From Frondihabitans sp. 762G35 (GTDB lineage: Bacteria; Actinomycetota; Actinomycetes; Actinomycetales; Microbacteriaceae), in assembly GCF_002074055.1 (NCBI RefSeq), contig NZ_CP014619.1, positions 558,001-622,000 of the forward strand: DNA of 64,000 nucleotides, read 5' to 3'. Position numbers and translations under genes: made by a program. This document shows, piece by piece, positions 41,351 through 50,195 of this stretch (within the stretch, counting starts at the first letter, position 1; every line of letters starts with the position of its first letter). The notes beneath the pieces were generated by a model, which was not told the origin of the DNA, did no database searches, and was given only the letters and a program-made list of their open reading frames with translations.

Positions 41351-41791
41351 ATGCCCACTCGCACCGCACGCACCGCCTGGAACGGAAGCCTCGAGACCGG
41401 AGAGGGCCAGGTCGAGCTCTCGAGCTCGAAGATCGGCACCTACGACGTCTCGTTCCCGAAGCGCGCCGCCGACGACGCCAACGGGTTCACCAGCCCCGAG
41501 GAGCTCCTCGCCGCCGCCCACTCCGCCTGCTACGCCATGCAGTTCTCCGCCGTCCTCGGCGCAGCCGGCGGCACGGTCGAGGCACTCGACGTCAAGGCCG
41601 ACGTCTCGCTCGGCCCGGACTCCGCGGGCGGGTTCAAGCTCACCGGCATCAAGCTCGTCGTCCGCGGCGAGGTCTCCGGCGTCGACAGCGAGGCGTTCCT
41701 CGCCGCCGCCACCGAGGCCAAGAACACCTGCCCGGTCAGCAAGGCCCTCACCGGTGTCGAGATCACGCTCGACGCCGCTCTCGAGAGCTGA
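41351..41791 (+). CDS. OsmC/Ohr-type organic hydroperoxide reductase
   Basis: The 146-residue enzyme has the paired catalytic cysteines C60 (AAHSACYAMQFS) and C127 (NTCPVSKAL) and E50 in TSPEELLAAAHS. The HSACYAM sequence and its N-terminus RTARTAWNGSLETGEGQ fit the OsmC branch more than Ohr. It reduces organic hydroperoxides using lipoylated or low-molecular-weight thiols. It is located directly after ohrR and should be induced by peroxides. GAAAGAGAGCATC precedes the ATG. Confidence 0.92.
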   Translation: MPTRTARTAWNGSLETGEGQVELSSSKIGTYDVSFPKRAADDANGFTSPEELLAAAHSACYAMQFSAVLGAAGGTVEALDVKADVSLGPDSAGGFKLTGIKLVVRGEVSGVDSEAFLAAATEAKNTCPVSKALTGVEITLDAALES

Positions 41792-41927
41792 TCCGACCCC
41801 CTCTTCCGAGGAATTCCCCCTTTTTCCGTGACGATCCGGCTCCCCGCCCCGTCGTAGAGGTAGGCCCGATACCGGGCACCACCGATCGACCGGGGTGAAC
41901 CGGATCGCAGACGAAAGGACACGCACC

Positions 41928-42101
41928 ATGAGCGCAGCAGACAAGATCAAGGCCGCGGCCGAGGACCTCGCCGGCAAGGCCAAGGAGGCCGTGGGCAACG
42001 CCACCGACAACGACAAGCTCGTCGCCGAGGGCAAGGCCGACCAGGCGAAGGCCACCGGTGCCAAGAAGGTCGAAGACGTGAAAGACGTCTTCAAGAACTA
42101 G
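41928..42101 (+). CDS. CsbD-family stress protein
   Basis: This 57-residue, lysine- and alanine-rich helical protein begins SAADKIKAAAEDLAGKAKEAVGNATDNDKLVAEGKADQ, which is the CsbD pattern. The start has GAAAGGACACGCACC upstream. CsbD proteins accumulate under general stress control (sigma B in Bacillus) but have no defined activity. The gene is monocistronic and ends in a strong terminator. Confidence 0.9.
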   Translation: MSAADKIKAAAEDLAGKAKEAVGNATDNDKLVAEGKADQAKATGAKKVEDVKDVFKN

Positions 42102-42118
42102 ATCCCCCACCGGGATCG

Positions 42119-42154
42119 GGGGCGGTGCCGCGGGTTCTCCCGCGGTGCCGCCCC
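42119..42154 (+). terminator. Terminator of the CsbD gene
   Basis: GGGGCGG-TG-CCGCGGG pairs with CCCGCGG-TG-CCGCCCC around a TTCT loop and is followed by TTCTCTTTT. The stem has two symmetrical TG/TG mismatches. Confidence 0.85.
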
Positions 42155-42261
42155 TTCTCTTTTCCGGTGAACCGATCGATTCACACCCGGAGTGGGGTGT
42201 TGTCTCCTAGACACCCCCGGGTGATAGTCGACGTAGTCCCCTCGAGAACCAGGAACCACCC

Positions 42262-43470
42262 GTGCAGTCTCTGCGACACATCCTCTCCCTCCCGTTCCTC
42301 CGCGGCAGGTACACCGCGGTCGGCGGGCGGCTGGGGATGCCCAGGCCCGACGACGCACCGACCTCTCACGCTCCCGGGATCGATCCCGACCGCGTGCTCG
42401 TCTTCGGCAACGGCGCCGCCGTCGGCTGGGGCGTCAGGAGCCACGACCTGGCTCTCCCCGGCCAGCTCGCCCGGCGCGTTGCCGCCACCACCGGTCGAGG
42501 CACCGACGTCGACCTCGTCGCGGACCCCCTGCTCACCATCCGCACCGCCGCCGAGGCCGTCCCCGTGGCGCGTCTCGCGGCCTACGACGCGGTCGTGGTC
42601 GTCATCGGGATGAGCGACGCCCTGCGTCTCACCTCCGAGCGGAAGTGGCGGGCCGGCATGTGGCAGCTGCTCGAGACGCTGACGACGAACGTCCACGACG
42701 GAGCGGGCATCCTGGTCGTCGGGGTGAGCACCCCGTCCGCCATCAAGGTCTTCAACATGAAGGAGGGGAGCGTGGTCGACGACCACGCCGCAGCCCTCAA
42801 CGCGATCACGCGCGAGCTCTGCCGCACGCGCGACGGCGTCGAGTTCGTCGCGTCCCCGACCACGCCCTCGAGCCCGAATGCCGAGACGCGATCGACCCTC
42901 GCGCCCGAGCTCTTCAAGGTCTGGGGCACGGAGCTCGCGGCCGGACTCGCTCCCCTCCTCGACGCGCAGTTCCTCCGCGGGCGCGCGGCCTGCCCGAACC
43001 GCGACCGGGTCCAGACCGAGGAGGAGCGCCTCGAGGCGATCCGCGCCCTCGGGATCCTCGACAGCCCGCACGAGAAGCGCTTCGACGACATCGTGGAGCG
43101 GGCGCGCGTCCTGCTCGGCACCTCCGGGGCGGCGTTCTCCGTCGTCGACCGGGAGCGCATCTGGAACAAGGCGCTCGCCGGGTCCGCCGTCGTGGAGTCC
43201 CCGCTCCGCGGCGCGATGTGCGCGGAGACGATCAAGACCAACGCCCCCTTCGTGGTGTCCGACGTGTGGCACGACGACCGATTCGTGACCCACCCCTCCG
43301 TTCGCTTCTACGCGGGGCACCCCATCGAGACGGCGGAGGGCATCCGGATCGGGGCGCTCTGCGTGACCGACCCGGATCCGCGGGCCGCGGACAGCGTCGA
43401 CCTGGTGCTCCTGCGCGAGCTCGCGCTCTCCGTGCAGAAGGAGCTCCGCAAAGCGGCGGCCCTCGCCTGA
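42262..43470 (+). CDS. SGNH-hydrolase-like / GAF domain fusion protein
   Basis: The 402-residue protein starts at GTG 42262 after AGGAACCACCC. Residues about 44-240 have the SGNH/GDSL hydrolase layout (RVLVFGNGAAVGWGV, a VVVVIGMSDALRL block, a GVSTP segment), but the nucleophile motif GDS reads GNG (49-51), so the serine is missing. Residues about 255-395 form a GAF domain with LGILDSPHEKRFDDIVERARVLLGTSGAAFSVVDRERIW and FYAGHPI. It is therefore probably a sensor or regulator in which the SGNH fold binds rather than hydrolyses. No output domain is present. Confidence 0.75.
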   Translation: MQSLRHILSLPFLRGRYTAVGGRLGMPRPDDAPTSHAPGIDPDRVLVFGNGAAVGWGVRSHDLALPGQLARRVAATTGRGTDVDLVADPLLTIRTAAEAVPVARLAAYDAVVVVIGMSDALRLTSERKWRAGMWQLLETLTTNVHDGAGILVVGVSTPSAIKVFNMKEGSVVDDHAAALNAITRELCRTRDGVEFVASPTTPSSPNAETRSTLAPELFKVWGTELAAGLAPLLDAQFLRGRAACPNRDRVQTEEERLEAIRALGILDSPHEKRFDDIVERARVLLGTSGAAFSVVDRERIWNKALAGSAVVESPLRGAMCAETIKTNAPFVVSDVWHDDRFVTHPSVRFYAGHPIETAEGIRIGALCVTDPDPRAADSVDLVLLRELALSVQKELRKAAALA

Positions 43471-43490
43471 CGAACCCGGGCGCGGGGCGA

Positions 43491-44456
43491 TCAGGCCCGG
43501 CGACGCTCCGCCACGATCGACGCGAGGGTCTCGTCGAGATCCGGGTGCGAGAACTCGTAGCCGGCCCGGAGCAGTCGCTCGGGCACGACCCAGCGGCTCT
43601 TGAGGACGAGTTCGGTCTCGGTGCGGATCGCTGCCGAGCCGACCTCGAGCATCCAGCGCCAGGCGGGAAGGCCGAACCGCACGCCGAGCGCACTCCGGAG
43701 GGAGCGCATCATGGTCCGGTTGTCGCTCGGGTTCGGCGAGGAGAGGTTGACGACACCCTCGATCTCGGGGTGGTCGCGGAGGAACCGGATGCTGCCCGAG
43801 ACGTCGTCGAGGTGGATCCAGCTGAAGCGCTGACGGCCGGAGCGCGCCCCGAACCGGTGGTAGGTCCCGGCTTCGAGTCGCGCCTTCGTGGCCGGCCAGC
43901 GTCCGTCGATCTGGGGCCCGCCGAGTCCCGCCCGGGCGAGGTTCATCAGCGGCACGAGCGCGCTGCCGTCGCCGAGGACGATCGCCATCCGGAGGGCCAC
44001 GCGCCGCGTGTCGGGCAGGTCGGGGGCGAAGAACTCGTCCTCCCACGTGGTCGCGATCGAGACCGAGAACCCGGTGCCGATCTCGCCGGTCGACTCCGTC
44101 ATCGGGCGGTCCTCGGCGTGGCGGTAGATCGTCGCCGTCGACGAGTTGAGCCAGAGCGGCGGGGGAGCGGCCGCCCGCTGGACGGCGGCCCCGAGCTCCC
44201 GGGTCGTCTCGATCCGGGACCGCAGGATCTCCTGGCGGTTCCCGGCCCCGTAGCGGCAGTTCACGCTCTTCCCCGCCAGGTTGACGACGAGGTCGGCGCC
44301 GTCCACGAGGCGCGTGATCGCGTCCGCGTCACCCCACCGGGCATCCGGCCCCGAACGCCCGATCAGGTGCACGTCGGCACCCTCGCGCCGGAACCCCTCG
44401 GCCAGGTGCTGCCCGATGAAGCCCGAGGCTCCGGCGAGGACGATCTTCTCCGTCAT
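43491..44456 (-). CDS. TIGR01777-family NAD-dependent epimerase
   Basis: This 321-residue SDR-type protein has the Rossmann motif GASGFIG (residues 8-14), NLAGKSVNCRYG and a C-terminal DUF1731-like region ending PERLLRAGYEFSHPDLDETL. The TIGR01777 family resembles SulA/YfcH epimerases without a defined substrate. Its ATG overlaps the stop of the upstream DUF4166 gene (ATGA), and TIGR01777/DUF4166 pairs are common, so the two may act on the same nucleotide sugar or lipid-linked compound. Confidence 0.9.
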   Translation of the reverse strand: MTEKIVLAGASGFIGQHLAEGFRREGADVHLIGRSGPDARWGDADAITRLVDGADLVVNLAGKSVNCRYGAGNRQEILRSRIETTRELGAAVQRAAAPPPLWLNSSTATIYRHAEDRPMTESTGEIGTGFSVSIATTWEDEFFAPDLPDTRRVALRMAIVLGDGSALVPLMNLARAGLGGPQIDGRWPATKARLEAGTYHRFGARSGRQRFSWIHLDDVSGSIRFLRDHPEIEGVVNLSSPNPSDNRTMMRSLRSALGVRFGLPAWRWMLEVGSAAIRTETELVLKSRWVVPERLLRAGYEFSHPDLDETLASIVAERRRA

Positions 44457-45094
44457 GACGGTGTTCCCTCGGTGTGAGCGGCCCCAAAGGGCTCGACGGC
44501 GTACTCGAAGTAGCCCGAGTACTGGTAGATCGTCCCGATGACGGGCAGGGTCAGCGTGACGGACACGTGCTGGCGGTCGCGCTCGTCGTCGAAGCGCTCG
44601 ACGAGGGCGACACCCGGAGCGACGGCGGCCGGCACGCGCAGCGACCTGCCCCCGAGGCGGATCCGAAGCCCGCGACCCGTCAGGAGGAGCCGTCTGTCGC
44701 GGACCTCCGCCGCAAGCTCGGCGACGAGGAGTCGCCGCCCGCCGAGGTGGTCGACCAGCCCGCCGGGCTCGGCTGCGATGGCATCGACCATGCGGCGCTC
44801 GCCTCGCGGGAACGAGAAGGTCCGGACGGCGTCGACCGCGGGTCGCCCGGTCGCCGCGGGGCGGTTCTCGACGCGGAACGGGACACCGTGCTCCCAGGCC
44901 GGGAAGGCGATGCCGAGGCGGCCGAGGACGAAGAGGACCGGCCACAGCCAGAGGCGCGGCGTGCCGACGACGTCGAAGACACCCTCGCCGCGACCGACCG
45001 AGCCCTCGGGGATCGCCGCGAAGTAGGCGCGGAGACGCAGGTGGAGCCGGGTCAGGTCGTCGCCGAGGACGGTCTCGTAGGGCGACGGCGTCAG
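44453..45094 (-). CDS. DUF4166 family protein, apparent CTG start
   Basis: The coherent DUF4166 reading runs from LTPSPYETVLGDDLTRLH at 45094 through VGTPRLWLWPVLF and FPAWEHGVPF to EGTPS, 213 residues. No ATG, GTG or TTG occurs in frame before codon 102 (the ATG at 44791), which would delete the conserved N-terminal half. The codon at 45094 is CTG and overlaps the DUF1508 stop as CTGA. A CTG initiation coupled to the upstream gene is therefore the simplest reading; a sequencing error or distant frameshift is the alternative. DUF4166 function is unknown. Confidence 0.7.
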   Translation of the reverse strand: MTPSPYETVLGDDLTRLHLRLRAYFAAIPEGSVGRGEGVFDVVGTPRLWLWPVLFVLGRLGIAFPAWEHGVPFRVENRPAATGRPAVDAVRTFSFPRGERRMVDAIAAEPGGLVDHLGGRRLLVAELAAEVRDRRLLLTGRGLRIRLGGRSLRVPAAVAPGVALVERFDDERDRQHVSVTLTLPVIGTIYQYSGYFEYAVEPFGAAHTEGTPS

Positions 45095-45279
45095 GAGCGC
45101 GGGGTCTTGTCGTCGACGATGGCGTCGACCGACACCTTGCGGACCGCGTCGATCCCGTTCTGCGCCGCACCCTTGGTGGTGTAGCTCTCGGACGTCGCGA
45201 TGATCTCGCCGTTGCTCGCCACCAGGGAGAAGTGGAACGAACCGGACTCGGACTTGGTGAGGACGAACTTTCCAGCCAT
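45091..45279 (-). CDS. DUF1508 (YegP-like) small protein
   Basis: The ATG at 45279, with AGGGG five bases upstream, gives 62 residues and a single DUF1508 repeat: GKFVLTKSESGSFHFSLVASNGEIIATSESYTTKGAAQNGIDAVRK. YegP has two such repeats, and actinobacterial versions commonly have one. Function is unknown, possibly stress-related. It appears to be the first gene of the unit with DUF4166 and the TIGR01777 epimerase. Confidence 0.88.
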   Translation of the reverse strand: MAGKFVLTKSESGSFHFSLVASNGEIIATSESYTTKGAAQNGIDAVRKVSVDAIVDDKTPRS

Positions 45280-45362
45280 GGGAACCCCTGTCGCGTCGGT
45301 GTCGGCGGGCTCGTGACCCGCGTGGAGCACAGCATAGGGCCGACGGGTGCCGGCCGGACAGG

Positions 45363-45788
45363 TCAGTCGCCGAGCAGGACGGCCAGGGCGCTCTTCAGGG
45401 CCTCTCGGTCGCGGCGGAGTTTGGCGACCTCGGCCTCGAGCTCGGCCACGCGGGAGTCGCTCGCGGCGGCAGCGGCGGCCGGCGGGCGACCGGGGCCGCG
45501 ACGGGGAGTCGTAGGAGCCGCGGGACTCGTCGGGGCGGCGACCGCCTCGGCTGCGGGGGCCGCGACCGCGGGAGCCGTCTCCTCGACGGGCTCGGGGGCC
45601 GCCTCCTCGGGCGCGTTCGCCTTCTCCATGACGCGGATCCAGCCTCGGAGCGACTGCTCGCCGACCTGGAACTCCTCCGCCGTCTCGCGGATGATGGCGC
45701 GGTTGCCGGGCTCGGCGGCGCGGCGCTCGACGATCCGGGCGAGAGAGGCTTCGCGGGTCTCGGGGGAGTACTTCTGTTCGAAAGGCAT
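45363..45788 (-). CDS. Transposase OrfA-type DNA-binding protein with basic/AT-hook-like tail (domesticated)
   Basis: This 141-residue protein has an N-terminal HTH resembling IS3-family OrfA (MPFEQKYSPETREASLARIV, then AIIRETAEEFQVGEQSLRGWIRV). An Ala/Pro-rich linker of about 50 residues leads to RRGPGRPP, an AT-hook-like element, and a coiled-coil SRVAELEAEVAKLRRDREALKSAL. No OrfB or terminal inverted repeats lie nearby, so it is not an active insertion sequence. The preserved frame, good GGAG site and palindromic promoter region suggest a co-opted DNA-binding protein. Confidence 0.65.
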   Translation of the reverse strand: MPFEQKYSPETREASLARIVERRAAEPGNRAIIRETAEEFQVGEQSLRGWIRVMEKANAPEEAAPEPVEETAPAVAAPAAEAVAAPTSPAAPTTPRRGPGRPPAAAAAASDSRVAELEAEVAKLRRDREALKSALAVLLGD

Positions 45789-45911
45789 GGAGCCGTTCTC
45801 CTCGTCGTCGATGCGATCGTGTCGTTGTGTATGGGAACCGGATGTGCGTGGGGACTGGATCTGTGTCGGAACTGTCAGCATGGGCCGAAGCACCGCGATA
45901 CGTGCCGTGCT

Positions 45912-45959
45912 ATATGCGCATATTATGACACGAAGCGATATTGCAACAAGCGCGTGTCA
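45912..45959. promoter_or_regulatory. Palindromic divergent promoter region
   Basis: The 12-bp perfect palindrome ATATGCGCATAT (45912-45923) and the inverted repeat TGACACG (45926-45932) / CGTGTCA (45953-45959) lie in an AT-rich patch between the domesticated transposase-type gene and the large helicase-like gene. Autoregulation by the OrfA-like protein is possible. Confidence 0.45.
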
Positions 45960-46044
45960 ACATGAGTCATCGTCATCAGGCGGGCCCGGAGAAAAACCGC
46001 CCGTCCTCCCGGCAATCTCCACCGGGACGCCTTAAGGTCGAAGG

Positions 46045-49000
46045 GTGTGGCGCGTGGACAGGCAGCAGGACGACGACGGTAACGACTCCGACGTCCCCTC
46101 CGGCGCGCCCGCGTCGACGACGCAGCCGCACACCCTCAGCCTGGGCGACCCGCGCCTGAGCGTCGGGAACGTCGCCGAGCCGGTCTGGGAGGCCTGGCGC
46201 ACCCGCCTCGCCGCGACGGGCGGCGAGTCGACCCTCCTGCACTTCGCCGACGCCCCCCGCACCCGCATCGAGCTCTCGACGACGCACCCCGGCGGCCTCG
46301 CCCAGTTCATCACCGGCAAGACCACGCTCCTGTCGAGCCTGATCCGCGACGACCTCGCCCTCCGCACCGCGAGGCTCGCCGCGTCCGAGATCGCCGCGAA
46401 AGGTCTCGAGCTCTCGACCGTCCGCGGCATCGACGCCGTGCACCTCGCGATCGGGATCGCGCAGTGGTCCTTCGCGGGCGAGAGCCACCGGGCCCCGCTG
46501 CTCCTGCGCCCCCTCGCCATCCGCCGCTACGGGCGCGACTTCGAGGTCAAGCTCCTCGGGGCGCCCTACCTCAACCCGGAGCTCGCCGACGCCCTGCACG
46601 ACCAGTTCGGCATCGCGCTCGACGCCTCGGCGTTCGTGGCCCTGGCCGACCGGGAGGGCTCGTTCACGCCCAACCCGGTGATCGACCGCCTGCGCGGCCT
46701 CACCGCCCACCTCGACGACTTCAGCGTGCACCCGCGCCTGGTCGTCTCGACGTTCGCCGCCGTCTCCGACGAGATGGTGCAGGATGCCCGGGAGCTCGGC
46801 CACCCCGTCCTCGACGCGCTCGCCGGCAACCCGTCGTCGCTGCAGCAGGTGACCTCGTCGTACCGGCCGGTGTCCGCCACCCCGCAGGACGAACGCAGCC
46901 CCGAGACCGACACGCTCCTGCTCGACGCCGATCCGGAGCAGGAGAACGTCGTCGCCCAGATCACCGCCGGCAACTCCGTCGTCGTGAAGACCCTGCCGGG
47001 AACGGGCGGGACGCAGACGATCGTCAACACGATCGGCACGCTCGTCGCGCAGAACAAGCGCGTGCTCGTCGTGAGCGCTCGCCGCGACACCCTCAACGCC
47101 ATCTCGGCGCGCCTGGTCGAGATCGGGCTGCCCGGGGTCGCGGTCTCCCCATCGACCCTGCGCCGCGACGTCATCAAGGCGATCGGCCGCAACGAGAAGG
47201 CGAAGCAGCCCGGCATGGCCGAGGTCGACGACGCGCTCGTGCGGCTCCGGCGCGTGCTCGTCGACTACCGCGGCGCCCTCAGCCGCAAAGATCCCGCGCT
47301 CGGCGTCTCGGTGCTCGACTGCCTCACCGAGCTCTCGCGTCTCGCGCTCCTCCCCGCGGCTCCGGCGACGATCGCGCGCCTCAGCCGCCACAGCGTCGAG
47401 TCCATGGTCGAGGGCCGCGGCCGCGTCGCCGAGACCATGGTCAACGCCGCCAACCTCGGAGAGTTCCGCTACGGCCCGGGCGACTCGCCCTGGTACGGCG
47501 CGCGATTCGACGACGGCTCGGCCTCGGCCCTGAGCGCCGGTCAGGCGCACCAGCTCGCCAAGAACCTCCACCACCGCGACCTCCCGCACCTGCTCGAGCG
47601 CGCCGCCGAGGTCGTCGGTGCCACGCGCATGCGGCCGTTCGTCAACATCCGCGAGCTCGGCATCTACCTCCAGCTCCTCGCCGACGTCCGCGACACCCTC
47701 GACAAGTTCCAGCCCGTCGTCTTCGACCGCTCCGTCACCGAGCTGGTCGAGGCGACCTCCGGCCGGCGCGACAGCGGCATGTCGATGTCGAGCCGTCGCC
47801 GCCTGAAGAAGCTCGCCCGCGAGTACGTCCGGCCGGGGATGCACGTGCCCGACCTCCACGAGGCGCTCCAGCGGGTCCAGCAGCAGCGGATCCTCTGGCA
47901 GCGGTACGTCGCCGCGGGCACGCCGCCCGAGGTCCCCACGGGGATCACCGACGCCCTCACGCTCCACCGCCACGTCGCCGACGACCTCGCCCAGCTCGAT
48001 CGGCCCCTCGGGCTCCAGGGCGACGACCTCCTCGAGGAGATCGGCGTCGACGAGCTGCGGCAGAAGCTCGAGGTGCTCGCCGCCGAGAGCGACGTCCTGC
48101 ACAACCTCCAGGAGCGCACCGAGCTCATGACGACGCTCCGCGATCTGGAGCTCGCCCCGCTCATCACCGATCTCGCCAACCGCCACGTGCCCGAGGCGCA
48201 GGTCGCGGCCGAGCTCGAACTCGCCTGGTGGCGCTCGGCTCTCGAGTCGCTGCTCGAGTCCGACCGCGCGCTCCTGGGTGCGAACACCGCCATGCTCGAC
48301 CGGCTCGAGGCCGACTTCCGCCTCGTCGACGAGGCGCACGCCGCGGGCAGCGCGCAGTCGCTCGCTTGGCAGCTCGCCGAGAATTGGAAGCTCGGTCTCG
48401 TCGACTGGCCCGAGGAGGCGTCGCAGCTCAAGCAGCTCCTGCGCCACGACCACGTGACCGGGCGGCTCCTGCAGGATGCCGCTCCGCACCTGTCGAGGTC
48501 GGTCGCCCCCGTCTGGATCGCCTCGCCATACGAGGTCCACCGCATCGCCGACACCGTGCCGTTCGACACGGTCGTCCTGGTCGACGCCGGAGCCACGACC
48601 CTGGCCGAGAACGTCGGCGCGATCCGCCGGGGCAAGCAGACCGTCGCCTTCGGCGACCCGGTCACCGAGACCCCGTCCGACTTCAGCATCGCCGTGGTGC
48701 CCACGGTCGACGAGACGCCGACCCGGGCGCGAGCCGTCCCGGGCGACGACTCCGACTTCGACCCCGTCGCCGTCGCGGAATCCCGCCTCGCCGAGCTGCA
48801 CGAGGAGTCCGCGCTCGCGCGCCTCGCCACGGTCCTGCCGACGCTGTCGCTCACGCGTAGCTACCGCGCCGGCGGCGAAGACCTGGCGGAGCTCGTCAAC
48901 CGCCGCTTCTACGGCGGACGCATCGAGTCGCTGCCCTGGGCGGGCAGCTTCCTCGGGCACGGCAGCATCGCGCTCGACTACGTCTCCGGCGGAACGGCCG

Positions 49001-49881
49001 TCCCCGACCCCGAGTCCGGCGCCGTCGAGAGCGTCGACGCCGAGGTCGACCGCGTCGTCGCCCTCGTCCTGGAGCACGCCCGCACGCGGCCCGCCGAATC
49101 GCTCATGGTGATCACGGCCAGCGCCAAGCACGCCATCCGGGTCCAGCAGGCGGTCCTCACCGCCGTCTCCGGCCACAAAGACCTGACGGAGTTCGTCGTC
49201 GGCGACCGTCGGGAGCCGTTCATGGTGGCGACCCTCGAGCAGAGCGTCGCGCAGAGTCGCGACCACGTGATCTTCTCCATCGGCTACGGCCGCACCCCGC
49301 ACGGTCGCGTGCTGAGCGACTTCGGTCCGCTCGGACTCCCGGGCGGCGAGCGGCTCCTGGCCGTCGCGATGACGCGCGCCCGACGGAGCATGGTCATCGT
49401 CACCTGCTTCCAGCCGAGCGACATCGACGCCGACCGGATGGGCCACGGCACCGTCGCCCTCGCCGAGATCCTCGCCGAAGTCCAGGTGCGGACCACCGCC
49501 GAGCACGTCCCCGACGACAGCGACCCCATGCTCGTCGACCTCGCGCGGCGACTCGAGGCGCGCGGGATCCCCGTCGCGCTCGGCCACCGCGGCAAGCTCG
49601 GCCTCGTCTGCGCCAACGACGGCGTCTGCGTCACCATCGAGACCGACTCCACCCTGGTCGAGTCGAGCCTCCGCGAGTCGCTCCGCTCGCGGCCCGAGAT
49701 CCTGCGGCGCCTCGGCTGGCACTACGTGCGCGTGCACGCCTTCCAGCTCTTCACCGACCCGGAGGCCGTCGCCCAGCGCATCGCCGACGTGCTCGGCATA
49801 GGGCACGGCGCCACGCAGCCGGTGCCCGTCGTGACGGCGGCCGACGCCCTCGCGGCGCGCCAGCACGTCAACACGCGCTAG
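46045..49881 (+). CDS. Giant SF1-helicase-like protein with degenerate ATPase motifs
   Basis: The 1278-residue protein starts at GTG 46045, with AAGG seven bases upstream. An N-terminal region of about 300 residues precedes a UPF1/SF1-like AAA module. Where functional relatives have GPPGTGKT, this one has LPGTGGTQ (317-324), so the P-loop lysine is glycine (G322). The Walker B position reads VLVDAGATT with D847 followed by A848 instead of the DEA(S)Q motif. Motif V reads TLEQSVAQSRDHVIFS, lacking the usual QGDERD. Motif VI-like LLAVAMTRARR is kept. It is therefore probably an inactive, scaffolding helicase homologue. A 70-residue small gene follows. Confidence 0.8.
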   Translation: MWRVDRQQDDDGNDSDVPSGAPASTTQPHTLSLGDPRLSVGNVAEPVWEAWRTRLAATGGESTLLHFADAPRTRIELSTTHPGGLAQFITGKTTLLSSLIRDDLALRTARLAASEIAAKGLELSTVRGIDAVHLAIGIAQWSFAGESHRAPLLLRPLAIRRYGRDFEVKLLGAPYLNPELADALHDQFGIALDASAFVALADREGSFTPNPVIDRLRGLTAHLDDFSVHPRLVVSTFAAVSDEMVQDARELGHPVLDALAGNPSSLQQVTSSYRPVSATPQDERSPETDTLLLDADPEQENVVAQITAGNSVVVKTLPGTGGTQTIVNTIGTLVAQNKRVLVVSARRDTLNAISARLVEIGLPGVAVSPSTLRRDVIKAIGRNEKAKQPGMAEVDDALVRLRRVLVDYRGALSRKDPALGVSVLDCLTELSRLALLPAAPATIARLSRHSVESMVEGRGRVAETMVNAANLGEFRYGPGDSPWYGARFDDGSASALSAGQAHQLAKNLHHRDLPHLLERAAEVVGATRMRPFVNIRELGIYLQLLADVRDTLDKFQPVVFDRSVTELVEATSGRRDSGMSMSSRRRLKKLAREYVRPGMHVPDLHEALQRVQQQRILWQRYVAAGTPPEVPTGITDALTLHRHVADDLAQLDRPLGLQGDDLLEEIGVDELRQKLEVLAAESDVLHNLQERTELMTTLRDLELAPLITDLANRHVPEAQVAAELELAWWRSALESLLESDRALLGANTAMLDRLEADFRLVDEAHAAGSAQSLAWQLAENWKLGLVDWPEEASQLKQLLRHDHVTGRLLQDAAPHLSRSVAPVWIASPYEVHRIADTVPFDTVVLVDAGATTLAENVGAIRRGKQTVAFGDPVTETPSDFSIAVVPTVDETPTRARAVPGDDSDFDPVAVAESRLAELHEESALARLATVLPTLSLTRSYRAGGEDLAELVNRRFYGGRIESLPWAGSFLGHGSIALDYVSGGTAVPDPESGAVESVDAEVDRVVALVLEHARTRPAESLMVITASAKHAIRVQQAVLTAVSGHKDLTEFVVGDRREPFMVATLEQSVAQSRDHVIFSIGYGRTPHGRVLSDFGPLGLPGGERLLAVAMTRARRSMVIVTCFQPSDIDADRMGHGTVALAEILAEVQVRTTAEHVPDDSDPMLVDLARRLEARGIPVALGHRGKLGLVCANDGVCVTIETDSTLVESSLRESLRSRPEILRRLGWHYVRVHAFQLFTDPEAVAQRIADVLGIGHGATQPVPVVTAADALAARQHVNTR

Positions 49882-49891
49882 GCGCCGCTCC

Positions 49892-50104
49892 GTGACGGAC
49901 GGCCCGCAGGATGTCCGGGGCGACGACCCCGAGTTCGTCACGCCCCCCGAACCGCCCGCCCCCGTGGTCCGGCGCCGCGGGAGGCGCGTGACGACCGATC
50001 CGGTGCCCGGGACGGACCCGGCTCCTGCGCCCGTCGACCGGCGTCGCGACTCCTACGACAACGACGCCCGCCTGCGGGCGGACAAGCCGCCGCACTGGGG
50101 GTAG
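49892..50104 (+). CDS. Small conserved-type protein after the helicase-like gene
   Basis: The GTG at 49892, 10 bp after the preceding stop, encodes 70 residues rich in Asp, Pro and Arg with the terminal motif YDNDARLRADKPPHWG. The C-terminal DKPPHW pattern looks conserved, while the N-terminus is low-complexity. No function is known. Its position suggests co-expression with the helicase-like protein. Confidence 0.65.
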   Translation: MTDGPQDVRGDDPEFVTPPEPPAPVVRRRGRRVTTDPVPGTDPAPAPVDRRRDSYDNDARLRADKPPHWG

Positions 50105-50195
50105 CTGCGCGAGGGCGTGGCTCCGCGTCCACGTGCGCCCTGGGCGCTGCGGGTGTGTGCTGCGTGCGGCGCCTGTGCGCGGCGTGCTGCGTGCA

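Noticed and set aside
45976-49941. A 1321-codon minus-strand open frame
   Set aside because: It is antisense to the helicase-like gene across its whole length; its composition is Arg/Glu/Asp/Val-rich filler without domains, as expected for GC-rich shadow frames.
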